A stretch of DNA of 64,000 nt from positions 868,001 to 932,000 of the forward strand of contig NZ_MWQN01000002.1 of NCBI RefSeq assembly GCF_002024165.1. The letters are read 5' to 3'. Within the stretch, counting starts at the first letter, position 1. Each line of letters starts with the position of its first letter. Under the pieces are notes generated by a model that was given only the letters and a program-made list of their open reading frames with translations, was not told where the DNA came from and made no database searches. This DNA comes from Embleya scabrispora (GTDB lineage: Bacteria > Actinomycetota > Actinomycetes > Streptomycetales > Streptomycetaceae). Of this stretch, positions 15,764 through 23,834 are shown piece after piece. The translations under genes and the position numbers were made by a program.

Positions 15764-16906
15764 GTGCGGGCGAGCAAGGTGTGCGGCGTGGCCGCGGTGG
15801 TGGCGTTGTTCGCGGCGGGGTGTGGCGGTGACTCCGACAAGACGGCCGAGGCGGGGTCGGGGGCGTCCGCCTCGGCGACACGGTCGGGCGACGCCGGGTC
15901 GGCCGGCTTCCCGGTGAAGGTGACCGACTGCGCCGGGGCCGAGACGACCTTCACCGCGGCGCCGAAGAAGGTGGTCACCAGCAACGCGTCGAGCCTGGAG
16001 ATGTTGTTCTGGCTCGGCGCGGGGGATCGTGTGGTGGGTACCGGATTCCCGCCGGGCAGGGGCACCATGCCTGCGCCGTTCGCCGCGCAGGCCGAACGGG
16101 TCAAGGTGCTCGGCGACATGGTCATCCCGAAGGAGCAACTGCTCGCCTCGGGCGCCGACTTGTACATCGACACGTTCGCCGACATGAGCGGCATGGGGGC
16201 GATGGGCTCCGGGCCGTCGCCGAAGGAGTTCGCGGCGGCCGGGATCAAGCACATCTACCTCAAGTCCACCGCGTGTGCGAGCAAACGACCGGGTGCGCAG
16301 GAGGATCTGGCCGAGGTCGAGGCCGACATCAGGCAACTCGGCGCGGTCACCGGCACCTCGGCCCGGGCGGAGGAGTTGGTCGCGGGCATGCGGCAGACCG
16401 TCGGCACGGTTCGCGGCGCGCTCGCCGGCGTGCCGCGGGACCGACGGCCGACGTACTTCTTCTTCGACTTCGACGCCGGCACCAAGCAGCCGATCGCGGT
16501 CTGCGGCAAGCAGGTCGCCAACGCGGTGATCACCCAGGCGGGCGCGCGCAACGTGTTCGCCGACTGCGTCGGTGACTTCAAGCCGGTGTCCTGGGAGGAC
16601 GTGGTCGGGAAGAACCCGGACTGGATCCAGCTCGGCGTGCGGGACAAGGGCAGCGCGGAGGCCAACACGAAGGCGTTCGACGAGGCGGAACGTTTCCTGC
16701 GCACGTTCGACGCGACGAAGGGGCTGCCGGCGGTCAGGGACGGGAAGTTCGTCCGGGTCGGGTCGGAGCGCACGACGATCGCCGGAGTGCGGAACGCGGA
16801 TACGGTGCGGGAGATCGCGGGCCGGATTCATCCGGATCTGGTCAAGCCGGAGGCGGGGTCCGGGGCCGGGGCTTCGGCCTCCGCTTCCGCGCCGGCTGCG
16901 GGGTAG
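15764..16906 (+). CDS. ABC importer substrate-binding lipoprotein (FecB/BtuF type)
   Basis: 380 residues from GTG 15764. A lipoprotein signal peptide ends at Cys20 ('VVALFAAGC'), so it is anchored on the outer face of the membrane. The periplasmic-binding-protein-2 fold (PF01497) follows: 'KVVTSNASSLEMLFWLGAGD', a long central helix, then 'VNPDW'-type motif 'KNPDWIQLG' and 'VRDGKFVRVG'. The family binds ferric siderophores, haem or cobalamin; several cysteines near the predicted cleft ('STACASK', 'AVCGKQ', 'FADCVGD') are unusual. The frame is open to ATG 15737, but GTG 15764 follows GGGGAG and places the signal peptide at the N-terminus. First gene of a three-gene importer operon. Confidence 0.88.
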   Translation: MRASKVCGVAAVVALFAAGCGGDSDKTAEAGSGASASATRSGDAGSAGFPVKVTDCAGAETTFTAAPKKVVTSNASSLEMLFWLGAGDRVVGTGFPPGRGTMPAPFAAQAERVKVLGDMVIPKEQLLASGADLYIDTFADMSGMGAMGSGPSPKEFAAAGIKHIYLKSTACASKRPGAQEDLAEVEADIRQLGAVTGTSARAEELVAGMRQTVGTVRGALAGVPRDRRPTYFFFDFDAGTKQPIAVCGKQVANAVITQAGARNVFADCVGDFKPVSWEDVVGKNPDWIQLGVRDKGSAEANTKAFDEAERFLRTFDATKGLPAVRDGKFVRVGSERTTIAGVRNADTVREIAGRIHPDLVKPEAGSGAGASASASAPAAG

Positions 16907-16912
16907 GCGCGG

Positions 16913-18049
16913 GTGCGCTCGAGGTCCGAGTCGGGCAGTCGTCGTCGTGCGGGTGAGGGTGTCGTTTCGGCGGGGCCCTCCGACTCGACCGGCTCCGGAG
17001 GTGCGGGTGGTTCGGCCGGCCCGACGCGTACCACCCGTACGGCGTGGGTCGTCGCGGTGCTGGCGGTGTTGCTGGTTGTCGCGTTGACGTCGGCGGTGTC
17101 GTTCGGGTCGGTGGACATCCCGATCGCGGAGGTGTGGTCGGTGGTCGGGCGGCGGTTGCGGGGCAAGCCGCCGGAGGCCGGTACGCGGGACCTGATCGTG
17201 TGGCAACTGCGGCTGCCGCGCGCCCTGTTGGCCGCCGTGGTGGGCGCGGGGCTGGGCCTGGTCGGCACCGCCGTGCAGGCCCTGGTGCGTAATCCGTTGG
17301 CCGATCCGTACCTGCTCGGCATCTCCTCCGGCGCCTCGCTGGGCGCGATCGCGGTGATCGTGCTGGGGGCGGGCACGGGCGGTGTGCTCGGCTGGGGCCT
17401 GTCCGCCTCGGCCTTCGCCGGTGCGCTGGCGGCCTTCGCGCTGGTGTGGGCGCTGGCCCGGCGCGGCGGCGGATTCTCCCCGCTGCGCCTGGTGTTGGCC
17501 GGGATCGGGGTGGGCCAGTTCCTGTCCGGGTTCACCAGCTTTCTGGTCCTGCAGGCGGGCGACGAACAGCAGACACGCGGCGTGCTGTTCTGGCTGATGG
17601 GCAGTCTGAGCGGAGCCCAGTGGGAGCAGTTGGCGCTGCCGACGGCCGCCGTCGGTCTCGGCCTGCTGGTGCTCCAGGCCCGTGCCCGTGCGCTGAACGC
17701 GCTCCTGATGGGCGACGAGACGGCCGCCGGGCTGGGTGTGGACGTGGCCCGGCTGCGGCGCGAACTGTTCGCGGTGACGAGTGTGTTGACCGGGGTGCTG
17801 GTCTCGGTGTCGGGGGCGATCGGCTTCGTCGGGCTGATGGTCCCGCATGTGTGCCGGTTGCTGATCGGCGGCGATCATCGTCGATTGTTGCCGGTGTCCG
17901 CGCTGTTCGGCGCCGTGTTGCTGGTTGCGGTCGACACCCTGGCCCGAACCGCGGTGAGCACTCAGGAGTTGCCGATCGGCGTGGTCACGGCCGTGATCGG
18001 TGCACCGGTGCTGCTGCTCCTGCTCGATCGACGGTTGGAGACCCGATGA
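16913..18049 (+). CDS. FecCD-family ABC transporter permease
   Basis: 378-residue integral membrane protein with about nine to ten hydrophobic helices from residue 43 onward ('WVVAVLAVLLVVALTSAV' is the first). Family signatures include 'RLPRALLAAVVGAGLGLVG', 'RNPLADPYLLGISSGASLGA' and 'GAIGFVGLMVPHVCRLLIGG', the last being the conserved coupling region of BtuC/FecD proteins. It forms the channel of the importer whose lipoprotein precedes it by 6 bp and whose ATPase overlaps it by 4 bp (ATGA). The start is GTG 16913; the first 40 residues are a polar Ser/Gly/Arg extension and a later start is possible. Confidence 0.92.
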   Translation: MRSRSESGSRRRAGEGVVSAGPSDSTGSGGAGGSAGPTRTTRTAWVVAVLAVLLVVALTSAVSFGSVDIPIAEVWSVVGRRLRGKPPEAGTRDLIVWQLRLPRALLAAVVGAGLGLVGTAVQALVRNPLADPYLLGISSGASLGAIAVIVLGAGTGGVLGWGLSASAFAGALAAFALVWALARRGGGFSPLRLVLAGIGVGQFLSGFTSFLVLQAGDEQQTRGVLFWLMGSLSGAQWEQLALPTAAVGLGLLVLQARARALNALLMGDETAAGLGVDVARLRRELFAVTSVLTGVLVSVSGAIGFVGLMVPHVCRLLIGGDHRRLLPVSALFGAVLLVAVDTLARTAVSTQELPIGVVTAVIGAPVLLLLLDRRLETR

Positions 18050-18939
18050 GTGGTGAGGCGCCGGCGGCCGACGACGACGCGATGCGGATCACCGTCGAGG
18101 ATCTGCGGGTCGTGCTGGCCGGGCGGGACATCCTGGCCGGTGTCGAACTGATCGCCGCCGCCGGGGAGATCACCGGCCTGGTCGGGCCCAACGGCAGTGG
18201 CAAGTCCACCCTGCTGCGCACGGTCTACCGCCATCTGAAGCCGCAGGGCGGCCGAGTCCTGCTGGGCGAGCGCGACCTGCGGTCGATGACCCCCGCCGCG
18301 GCGGCCCGGCACGTGGCGGCGCTGCCGCAGGAGCGGGAGAGCGACTTCGAGTTCACGGTGCGCGAGGTGGTCGCGATGGGACGCACCCCGTACCAGAAGG
18401 CATTCGCGGGCGACAGCGCCGCCGACCGTGCGGCGGTACTGATCGCGCTGGTGCAAACCGGCGTGGAGGAGCACCAGGGCCGCCGCTTCGCCACGCTGTC
18501 CGGCGGCGAACGCCAACGGGTGCTGTTGGCCCGGGCGTTGGCCCAGGAGCCGGATGTCCTGGTCCTGGACGAGCCGACCAACCACCTGGACGTACGCCAT
18601 CAGGTCGAACTCCTCACCCTCCTCCGGGCCCAGGACCGCACGACACTGATCGCCCTGCACGACCTCAACGCGGCGTCCTCGGTCTGCGACCGCCTGCACG
18701 TGCTCCACGAGGGCCGGGTCCGCGCGTCGGGCACCCCGAGGGAGGTGCTGACCCCGGCCCTGCTGGCCGAGGTCTTCGGTATCAGGGCGGCCGTCCTGGA
18801 TCACCCCTTGACGGGAGACCTCCTGATCGCCGTCGACCACTGGACCACGGCCCCGACGGCGGTGACGGCGGTCGCATCATCGAATCGGCGCGAAACCGGC
18901 GGGAGGGGTGGCGAGCGGGGGCGGCCGGGAATCAGGTGA
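18046..18939 (+). CDS. ABC transporter ATP-binding protein (FecE/BtuD type)
   Basis: 297 residues. Walker A 'GPNGSGKST' at 47-55, Q-loop in 'ALPQERESDFEFTVRE', ABC signature 'LSGGERQR', Walker B 'DVLVLDEPTNHLD', and the switch His in 'LIALHDLN'. It powers import through the FecCD permease; the ATGA overlap with the permease stop shows translational coupling. The last 30 residues are a Thr/Gly/Arg-rich tail not typical of the family. The gene converges with the RNA-repair operon and overlaps its end by 8 bp. Confidence 0.93.
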   Translation: MSGEAPAADDDAMRITVEDLRVVLAGRDILAGVELIAAAGEITGLVGPNGSGKSTLLRTVYRHLKPQGGRVLLGERDLRSMTPAAAARHVAALPQERESDFEFTVREVVAMGRTPYQKAFAGDSAADRAAVLIALVQTGVEEHQGRRFATLSGGERQRVLLARALAQEPDVLVLDEPTNHLDVRHQVELLTLLRAQDRTTLIALHDLNAASSVCDRLHVLHEGRVRASGTPREVLTPALLAEVFGIRAAVLDHPLTGDLLIAVDHWTTAPTAVTAVASSNRRETGGRGGERGRPGIR

Positions 18940-21847
18940 GGGTCGGGATCGCGCCGCTGTCGGTGTGGGCGAGGGTGATGCCCGGGAGGGAACGGGACCA
19001 GCGATCGGTGCACTTGGTGAGGTCGGCGGCGGTGGGCGGGGTGGCGCCGAGGCCGATGGCGTAGCGGGTACCGGTGTCGAAGGGGCGGGGCCAGGCGTGG
19101 GCGTCCCGGACGCCGGCCTCCTCGAGGAATTTGAGCAACGAGCGTACGCGGCCGCGGAGTCGGCCGGTGGTCGCGGCGAACTCGTCGGGGGAGGAGGGAG
19201 GTACGGTCACGACGAGCCAGGCGGCGTGGCGGCGATGCAGCGGGGGAGGTTCGGTTGCCTCGGGCCAGGGGTCGGTGCCGTCGGACTCCGCGGCGGTCAG
19301 GATCTCCCAGGCGCGGTACAGCTCGTCGGTCAGGAGGTCGAGGCCGCCGGGGGCCACCTGTTCGGTGCAGGAGCGCACCGGGTGACTGGGTGTCAGGATC
19401 GACATCGGTGCTTCGGCGCCGGCGGTGCCGGCCGGTTCCGGGCGGGCGCCGCGGGGGGAGAGGGTCACCGGGGTGTGCCAGTCCCATGCGGCCCAGGTGG
19501 CGAAGAAGTCTCGGAGCAGTTCGTCCGAAGTGGCGTCGGGCGCGGCGTCGATGGTGGTGCGGGCGGCGAGTATCGACCAGGCCACGCCCGGGAGCCCGCC
19601 GAAGGGGGCCGAGTCCAGGCCGCGTGCGTGCGCCCAGGCTTTGACCTGCCGGGCCAGTACGGCGAACCTCGCGTGTGCCGCGCCGACCGCGCTCAGGATC
19701 GCGTCGGCGTCGGTGACCGCGCTCAGGGCGATGGCGGCCGGTTCGGCGAGTTCGGCACGGCGGTCCACCGCGTCGGCGGGCGGGATTCGTCCGGTGCCGA
19801 CCAATACGAGGTCGGTGGTCATGTCGCCGAAGCTCAGGCGCAGTCCGGGCACCCGGGCGCCGACCACGGGACGGACGCTGCCGGCCTCGGGCAGGGCGGT
19901 GGTGACCCGGGCCGCCACCTCGCCGAGGTCGACCGTGCCGGGCAGGGCCAGGACGAGGTCCAGGTCTGCGTCGGGCGCGGCGCAGCCCATCCGCCGGGAG
20001 CCGACCACGGACACGACGCCCTCGTCCAACGTCCCCGCGATGCGGCGAGCGATCCGCCGTGCGCGCGCGTCCCGTTCCGGGTCGGTGGGCAGGGGCGGCC
20101 CGTGGGTGGCGGTGCTGTCGTCCGGGTGTTCCGGTAGCCATCTCAGGCTGCCCGTGCCCAGGGTCAGCACGGCCCTCGGTCGCATGGGCTCGTCGCCTCG
20201 GCGGGAGAGCAGGACCAGGGTGTCGACCCGGGCGGACGTCGGGCTCAGCCGGGCCGAGCACGTGGCCGCCGTTTGTTGGGGGTTGTCGCTGCGGCCCAGG
20301 GTCAGGTGTGGGGTGTAGGGCCTGCCGGGCGCGTGGCAGTTGGGGAAGTGGCGGGCGAAGGTTCGGTGCAGCTGCGCCCACGCGCCCTCGTCGGCCGCCG
20401 CCGGGTCCAGCCAGATGGTGGCGTCCTCGCGGTGGCCGAAGGTGTGTACACCGGACAACTCCGCCACGAAAGGCGCGATGTGCGCCGCCGCGGCGGTGAG
20501 CAGCGGGGCGGCGCGGGTGAAGGCGGCCTCCGGGACGAAGCCGAAGAGGACGTTGACGTGCGGCGGCCAGCGGTCCACCTGCGGGTCGTGGGCGCGGCGG
20601 AGGGCTTGGAGATCCGGCCACAGGTGCTTCGGGGGCAGCCAGGCCAGTGCGGTGCGTGCCGTCGGGGCCGCGTCGAGGACGGCGGTACGGGTGTCGGCGC
20701 CGGTCACCAGGTCGGCCTGGACGCCGAAGTGGTCGGAGATGTACAGGCCGTCGGGCTCGGGCTCGTCGCCGCGGAGCACCGCCGTCTCGGTGCGCCAGGT
20801 GCCGGTGCGGAGCAGGACGCGGTCCAGGCGTGCGGCGCGGCCGGTGCGGGAGCCGATGGCCGCGAGCGGGTTGACACCCGGGTCGAAGGTCGGCGTGTGG
20901 TCGTCGGGGCCGTGTACCTGCGTCCACGCGTCGGTCAGCCCGAGCGCGGCGGCGGGGCCGGTCGGGCCCGCGCTGCCGTCGTTGAAGTCGCCGACCACGA
21001 CCAGGTCGTCCGGTACGCTCGCGAACCCGTCGGCGAGCGCGGCGAGTTCGACGCGGCGGCGGCCGGGCCCGTCCTGGGCGTGGTCGCTGGTCAGGTGGGT
21101 GACGGCGACGACCAGCGGCGTGGCGCCGGTGTCCACGGTGATCGCCGCCACGGCCTTGAACGGGCCCAGTACGTGCCGCCCGGCCTCGCGCACCGGCAGT
21201 CGGCTGAGCAGTACGAGTCCGCTGTCGGCGACGTCCCGGCCGGCGGGATCGGTGTCCATCGTGTACGCCGCGCGCAGCCACGGTTCGGCGGTGAGCAGCG
21301 CGATCAGGTCGGGTTCGACCTCCTGGAGCGCGATCACGTCCGCGTCGGCCGCCGCCAGCGCGGTGAGCAGGCGTGGTCGGCGGCGGGCGGTGTCGATGCG
21401 GTCGGCGTCGTAGCGGTCCCAGAGGGTGTTCCACGTCAGCACGCGGATTCGGGCCCGGGCACCGGAGTCGCCGGTTCGGGCGGTGGCGGACGCGGGGGCG
21501 GATGGTGTCGTGGGCGCGGGAGCGGGCAGCCAGCGTCCCGTGGCCGGGTCGAAGGCGTACGGTTCGCGTGCGGTGAAGAAGGGTGCGCGCAGCCGGCGCG
21601 GATCGTGTGCGCGGCCGACGGTGCAGGTGTCGATGCGGTCCACGCGTTCGGCCCGGTCCCACACCACCTCGCCGTCCGCCTCGATGCGCAACACCCGATG
21701 CCACGGGATGTCCCCGCCCGGGACGAACGCGGGCAGCGCGATGCGTTTCGGCTCGGCGCCGCGCCTGCTGACCGCCAGGACGAAGCGGGCCGGGTCGAAT
21801 CGGGGATCCCAGCGCACCCGGTGGTAGATCTCCTCGCTGGTACGCAT
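18932..21847 (-). CDS. Four-domain RNA-repair protein: MJ1316, EEP nuclease/phosphatase, 2H phosphoesterase, poly(A) polymerase-like
   Basis: 971 residues. (1) Residues 1-75: MJ1316/DUF504 domain ('SEEIYHRVRWDP' ... 'WHRVLRIEADGEVVWDRAER'), proposed to recognise RNA cyclic-phosphate ends. (2) About 133-380: endonuclease/exonuclease/phosphatase domain with Asn140 ('LTWNTLW'), Glu176 ('ALQEVEP'), 'GDFND' (286-290) and 'SDHFG' (371). (3) About 395-570: 2H phosphoesterase with His430 in 'PPHVNVLFGF' and His514 in 'PHLTLGR'; the first motif is HxN rather than HxT. (4) About 595-971: nucleotidyltransferase with 'VVGSRRMG', Asp628/Asp630 ('DADLDLVLALP'), Asp679 and a poly(A)-polymerase-like C-terminus. 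Predicted to process damaged RNA ends. Its ATG overlaps the ligase stop (TAATG). Confidence 0.88.
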   Translation of the reverse strand: MRTSEEIYHRVRWDPRFDPARFVLAVSRRGAEPKRIALPAFVPGGDIPWHRVLRIEADGEVVWDRAERVDRIDTCTVGRAHDPRRLRAPFFTAREPYAFDPATGRWLPAPAPTTPSAPASATARTGDSGARARIRVLTWNTLWDRYDADRIDTARRRPRLLTALAAADADVIALQEVEPDLIALLTAEPWLRAAYTMDTDPAGRDVADSGLVLLSRLPVREAGRHVLGPFKAVAAITVDTGATPLVVAVTHLTSDHAQDGPGRRRVELAALADGFASVPDDLVVVGDFNDGSAGPTGPAAALGLTDAWTQVHGPDDHTPTFDPGVNPLAAIGSRTGRAARLDRVLLRTGTWRTETAVLRGDEPEPDGLYISDHFGVQADLVTGADTRTAVLDAAPTARTALAWLPPKHLWPDLQALRRAHDPQVDRWPPHVNVLFGFVPEAAFTRAAPLLTAAAAHIAPFVAELSGVHTFGHREDATIWLDPAAADEGAWAQLHRTFARHFPNCHAPGRPYTPHLTLGRSDNPQQTAATCSARLSPTSARVDTLVLLSRRGDEPMRPRAVLTLGTGSLRWLPEHPDDSTATHGPPLPTDPERDARARRIARRIAGTLDEGVVSVVGSRRMGCAAPDADLDLVLALPGTVDLGEVAARVTTALPEAGSVRPVVGARVPGLRLSFGDMTTDLVLVGTGRIPPADAVDRRAELAEPAAIALSAVTDADAILSAVGAAHARFAVLARQVKAWAHARGLDSAPFGGLPGVAWSILAARTTIDAAPDATSDELLRDFFATWAAWDWHTPVTLSPRGARPEPAGTAGAEAPMSILTPSHPVRSCTEQVAPGGLDLLTDELYRAWEILTAAESDGTDPWPEATEPPPLHRRHAAWLVVTVPPSSPDEFAATTGRLRGRVRSLLKFLEEAGVRDAHAWPRPFDTGTRYAIGLGATPPTAADLTKCTDRWSRSLPGITLAHTDSGAIPTLT

Positions 21848-23589
21848 TACGCCTCCTCCGCATCCAGGGAGCCGGCGACGTCGTCGACGGTGCCGCCCGC
21901 ACCGATGTACCGGGTCCGGCTCGCCTGTCCGGGGTAGGGCGGGGCGAACCGGCGTCCCTGCGCGGCGAGTACGGCCGGCGGGATCGGGTGTTCGCGCGTG
22001 GCGTTGCGAGCGGTCAGCTCGTCCTCGCCGACCAGCACGATCGTGTGTGTGGTCAGCGCGTTGCGGCGGTGCGCGATGGCGGACACCGCGGCCCGTTGTG
22101 GGCCGGTGAGCGAGGTGGCGTCCCAGACCACCGTACCGCCGGCGGCGAGCGCGGCGTCGAGGCGATCCAGGCCCTCGCGCAACACGTCGCCGTTGGCCCG
22201 CTGGTCGGCCCGGGCGCCGCGGGCCTCGCGCAGGTCGTCGAGGGCGATGTGGGCGGCGACGTCGGGGAGTCGGCGGGCGTAGGTGCTCTTGCCGCTGCCC
22301 GAGCGGCCGATCAGGTGTATCAGCCGGGGGAAGTCCCCGGACCAGTGCCGGCGGGTCGCCTCGGGCGGCATGGTCCAGCCCTTGGCGTGGGCGTCGCGCA
22401 GCTCGGCCCAGCAGCGGTCGGCCACGTCCGGCGGCAGGTCGGCGAAAGCGGCACGGGCCCGGGTACGCAGCGGCGCCAGAGGAGCCTCGTCGGTGAGGCC
22501 GGCGTCGGCGGCGAGCAGGGCCGACCACTCCACCCGCTCGGATTCCGCGGCGGCGTCCGAGCGGGTGGTGTCGGGGCCGGTGCGTGCGGTGGCCACGGCG
22601 CCGGCGACCGCGTGCAGTACGCCCAGGTCGGCGGCGGCCGCCAACCTGGCCAACCCGCGCGGGCGTTCGTCGTCCGGGAACGGGCGGCGCAGCAGGGCCT
22701 GGAGGCCGACCAGGTCGGCGATCCGGCGGGCCGCGGGCATGCCGAGCACCGATGCCGCCTCGGCGGCGAGCGCGGCGCGGGGTTCGGTGTGCAGGGCGGC
22801 GGCGAGTACGCCGGTCAGTCGGGCGTCGCCGGAGCGGCCCAGGCCGTCGATCCGGGCGCACGCGTCGGCCACCAACTCGACGGTCGCGGCATCGGGTTCG
22901 TCCCGTCCCAGCAGGCGGAGCAGGGCGGGCAGGTCGGGCGTGGCGCCGGAACGGACGTCCCAGAGCGCGGCGTTGGGGCCGAGGCCGTTGGGGGTCACGG
23001 CGGCGTGCATCCAGTGCGTATCGGTCTGCACGTGGCCGCGACGCACCCACTTGGCCACCCGGTGGCCGAACTCCGCGCGGGGGAAGCCCTCGACGGAGCG
23101 TACGACGAAGCCCTCCTGCCGCGCGGGGTCGAGCCGGATCGCGCGCAACGCGCGTTCGTCGAACACGCCGCGCCACAACACCGGCGGGGTGGGTACGCCC
23201 AGGCGGCGCAGGAAGCGCGTGCTCTCGTCCCAGCCGAGGCAGTCGTCGCCGGCCCAGACCGAGAAGCCGTAGAACCAACTCGCCAGCGTGTCGTAGCCGA
23301 TCGAGTGGCGCGCGAACATGTTCTCGCCGCACACCCGCCACCCGGCCGGGATCCGTGCGCCGATCCGGCCCTGGAGTCCCTTGACCCAGGTGCGGGAGGG
23401 GTGGTGCTGCGAGTCGAGCGAGCGCGCGTGCAGCCCGTCGGCGTAGAGCGTGGTGTTCTCGCCGTCCAGCTTCTCGGTGACCACGACCTCGAGGCCGCGG
23501 AGCGCGGACAGGTCGCCCGAGCGGATGTCGTCGGCGCCGGCGCCCGGGGACCAGGGGACATGGGGGGTGCGGGGATAGTGCGTACGCAT
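21847..23589 (-). CDS. RNA ligase fused to a polynucleotide kinase
   Basis: 580 residues. The N-terminal 210 residues are an RNA ligase nucleotidyltransferase: motif I with Lys40 in 'EKLDGENT', 'VCGENMFARHS' near motif III, 'FYGFSVW', motif IV 'EGFVVRS' (159-165) and motif V 'HRVAKWVRR' (Lys180). A helical middle part (about 215-415) follows. Residues 425-580 are a P-loop kinase: Walker A 'GRSGSGKST' (428-436), 'IALDDLREARG' and 'VVWDATSLTGPQR', as in the 5'-OH kinase of Pnkp/T4 Pnk-type enzymes. It would phosphorylate 5'-OH ends and seal RNA breaks. Start ATG 23589 has GGAGG 4 nt upstream. First gene of a two-gene operon with the MJ1316/EEP/2H/PAP protein. Confidence 0.9.
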   Translation of the reverse strand: MRTHYPRTPHVPWSPGAGADDIRSGDLSALRGLEVVVTEKLDGENTTLYADGLHARSLDSQHHPSRTWVKGLQGRIGARIPAGWRVCGENMFARHSIGYDTLASWFYGFSVWAGDDCLGWDESTRFLRRLGVPTPPVLWRGVFDERALRAIRLDPARQEGFVVRSVEGFPRAEFGHRVAKWVRRGHVQTDTHWMHAAVTPNGLGPNAALWDVRSGATPDLPALLRLLGRDEPDAATVELVADACARIDGLGRSGDARLTGVLAAALHTEPRAALAAEAASVLGMPAARRIADLVGLQALLRRPFPDDERPRGLARLAAAADLGVLHAVAGAVATARTGPDTTRSDAAAESERVEWSALLAADAGLTDEAPLAPLRTRARAAFADLPPDVADRCWAELRDAHAKGWTMPPEATRRHWSGDFPRLIHLIGRSGSGKSTYARRLPDVAAHIALDDLREARGARADQRANGDVLREGLDRLDAALAAGGTVVWDATSLTGPQRAAVSAIAHRRNALTTHTIVLVGEDELTARNATREHPIPPAVLAAQGRRFAPPYPGQASRTRYIGAGGTVDDVAGSLDAEEA

Positions 23590-23628
23590 GTCCCCTCCGC
23601 TCTCGATTCCCCGCGCCCGATCCGGCCC

Positions 23629-23647
23629 CGAGCCTCGCGCGAGCCTC
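23629..23647 (-). promoter_or_regulatory. Direct repeat in the promoter region of the RNA-repair operon
   Basis: CGAGCCTC occurs twice with an 11-bp offset (23629-23636 and 23640-23647; GAGGCTCG on the minus strand), one helical turn apart and about 40-58 bp upstream of the start. On the minus strand TACAGT (about 23656-23651) just upstream could be the -10. Possible activator or repressor site. Confidence 0.35.
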
Positions 23648-23834
23648 GGTCACTGTAGGAGGCGGGGCGGGGTGGGGCCATCGAATTTCGGCCGGATGCG
23701 GGCGTGGGGCGTGTGGTGCGTGGCGCCGGGTCGTGGGGCGGGGCCGTGGTGGGTGAGCGCGCGAAGGCGGGTGCTTCGCGCGCTGCCGGGCGCTGGTGTT
23801 GGCGGCTTTCGGCGGACGGCCGACGGCCGACGGC

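Noticed and set aside
18932-23653. A single 1573-codon minus-strand frame spanning both RNA-repair genes
   Set aside because: Only the part after ATG 21847 encodes recognisable domains; the upstream 600 codons are the out-of-frame shadow of the RNA ligase-kinase gene, which has its own start and ribosome-binding site.
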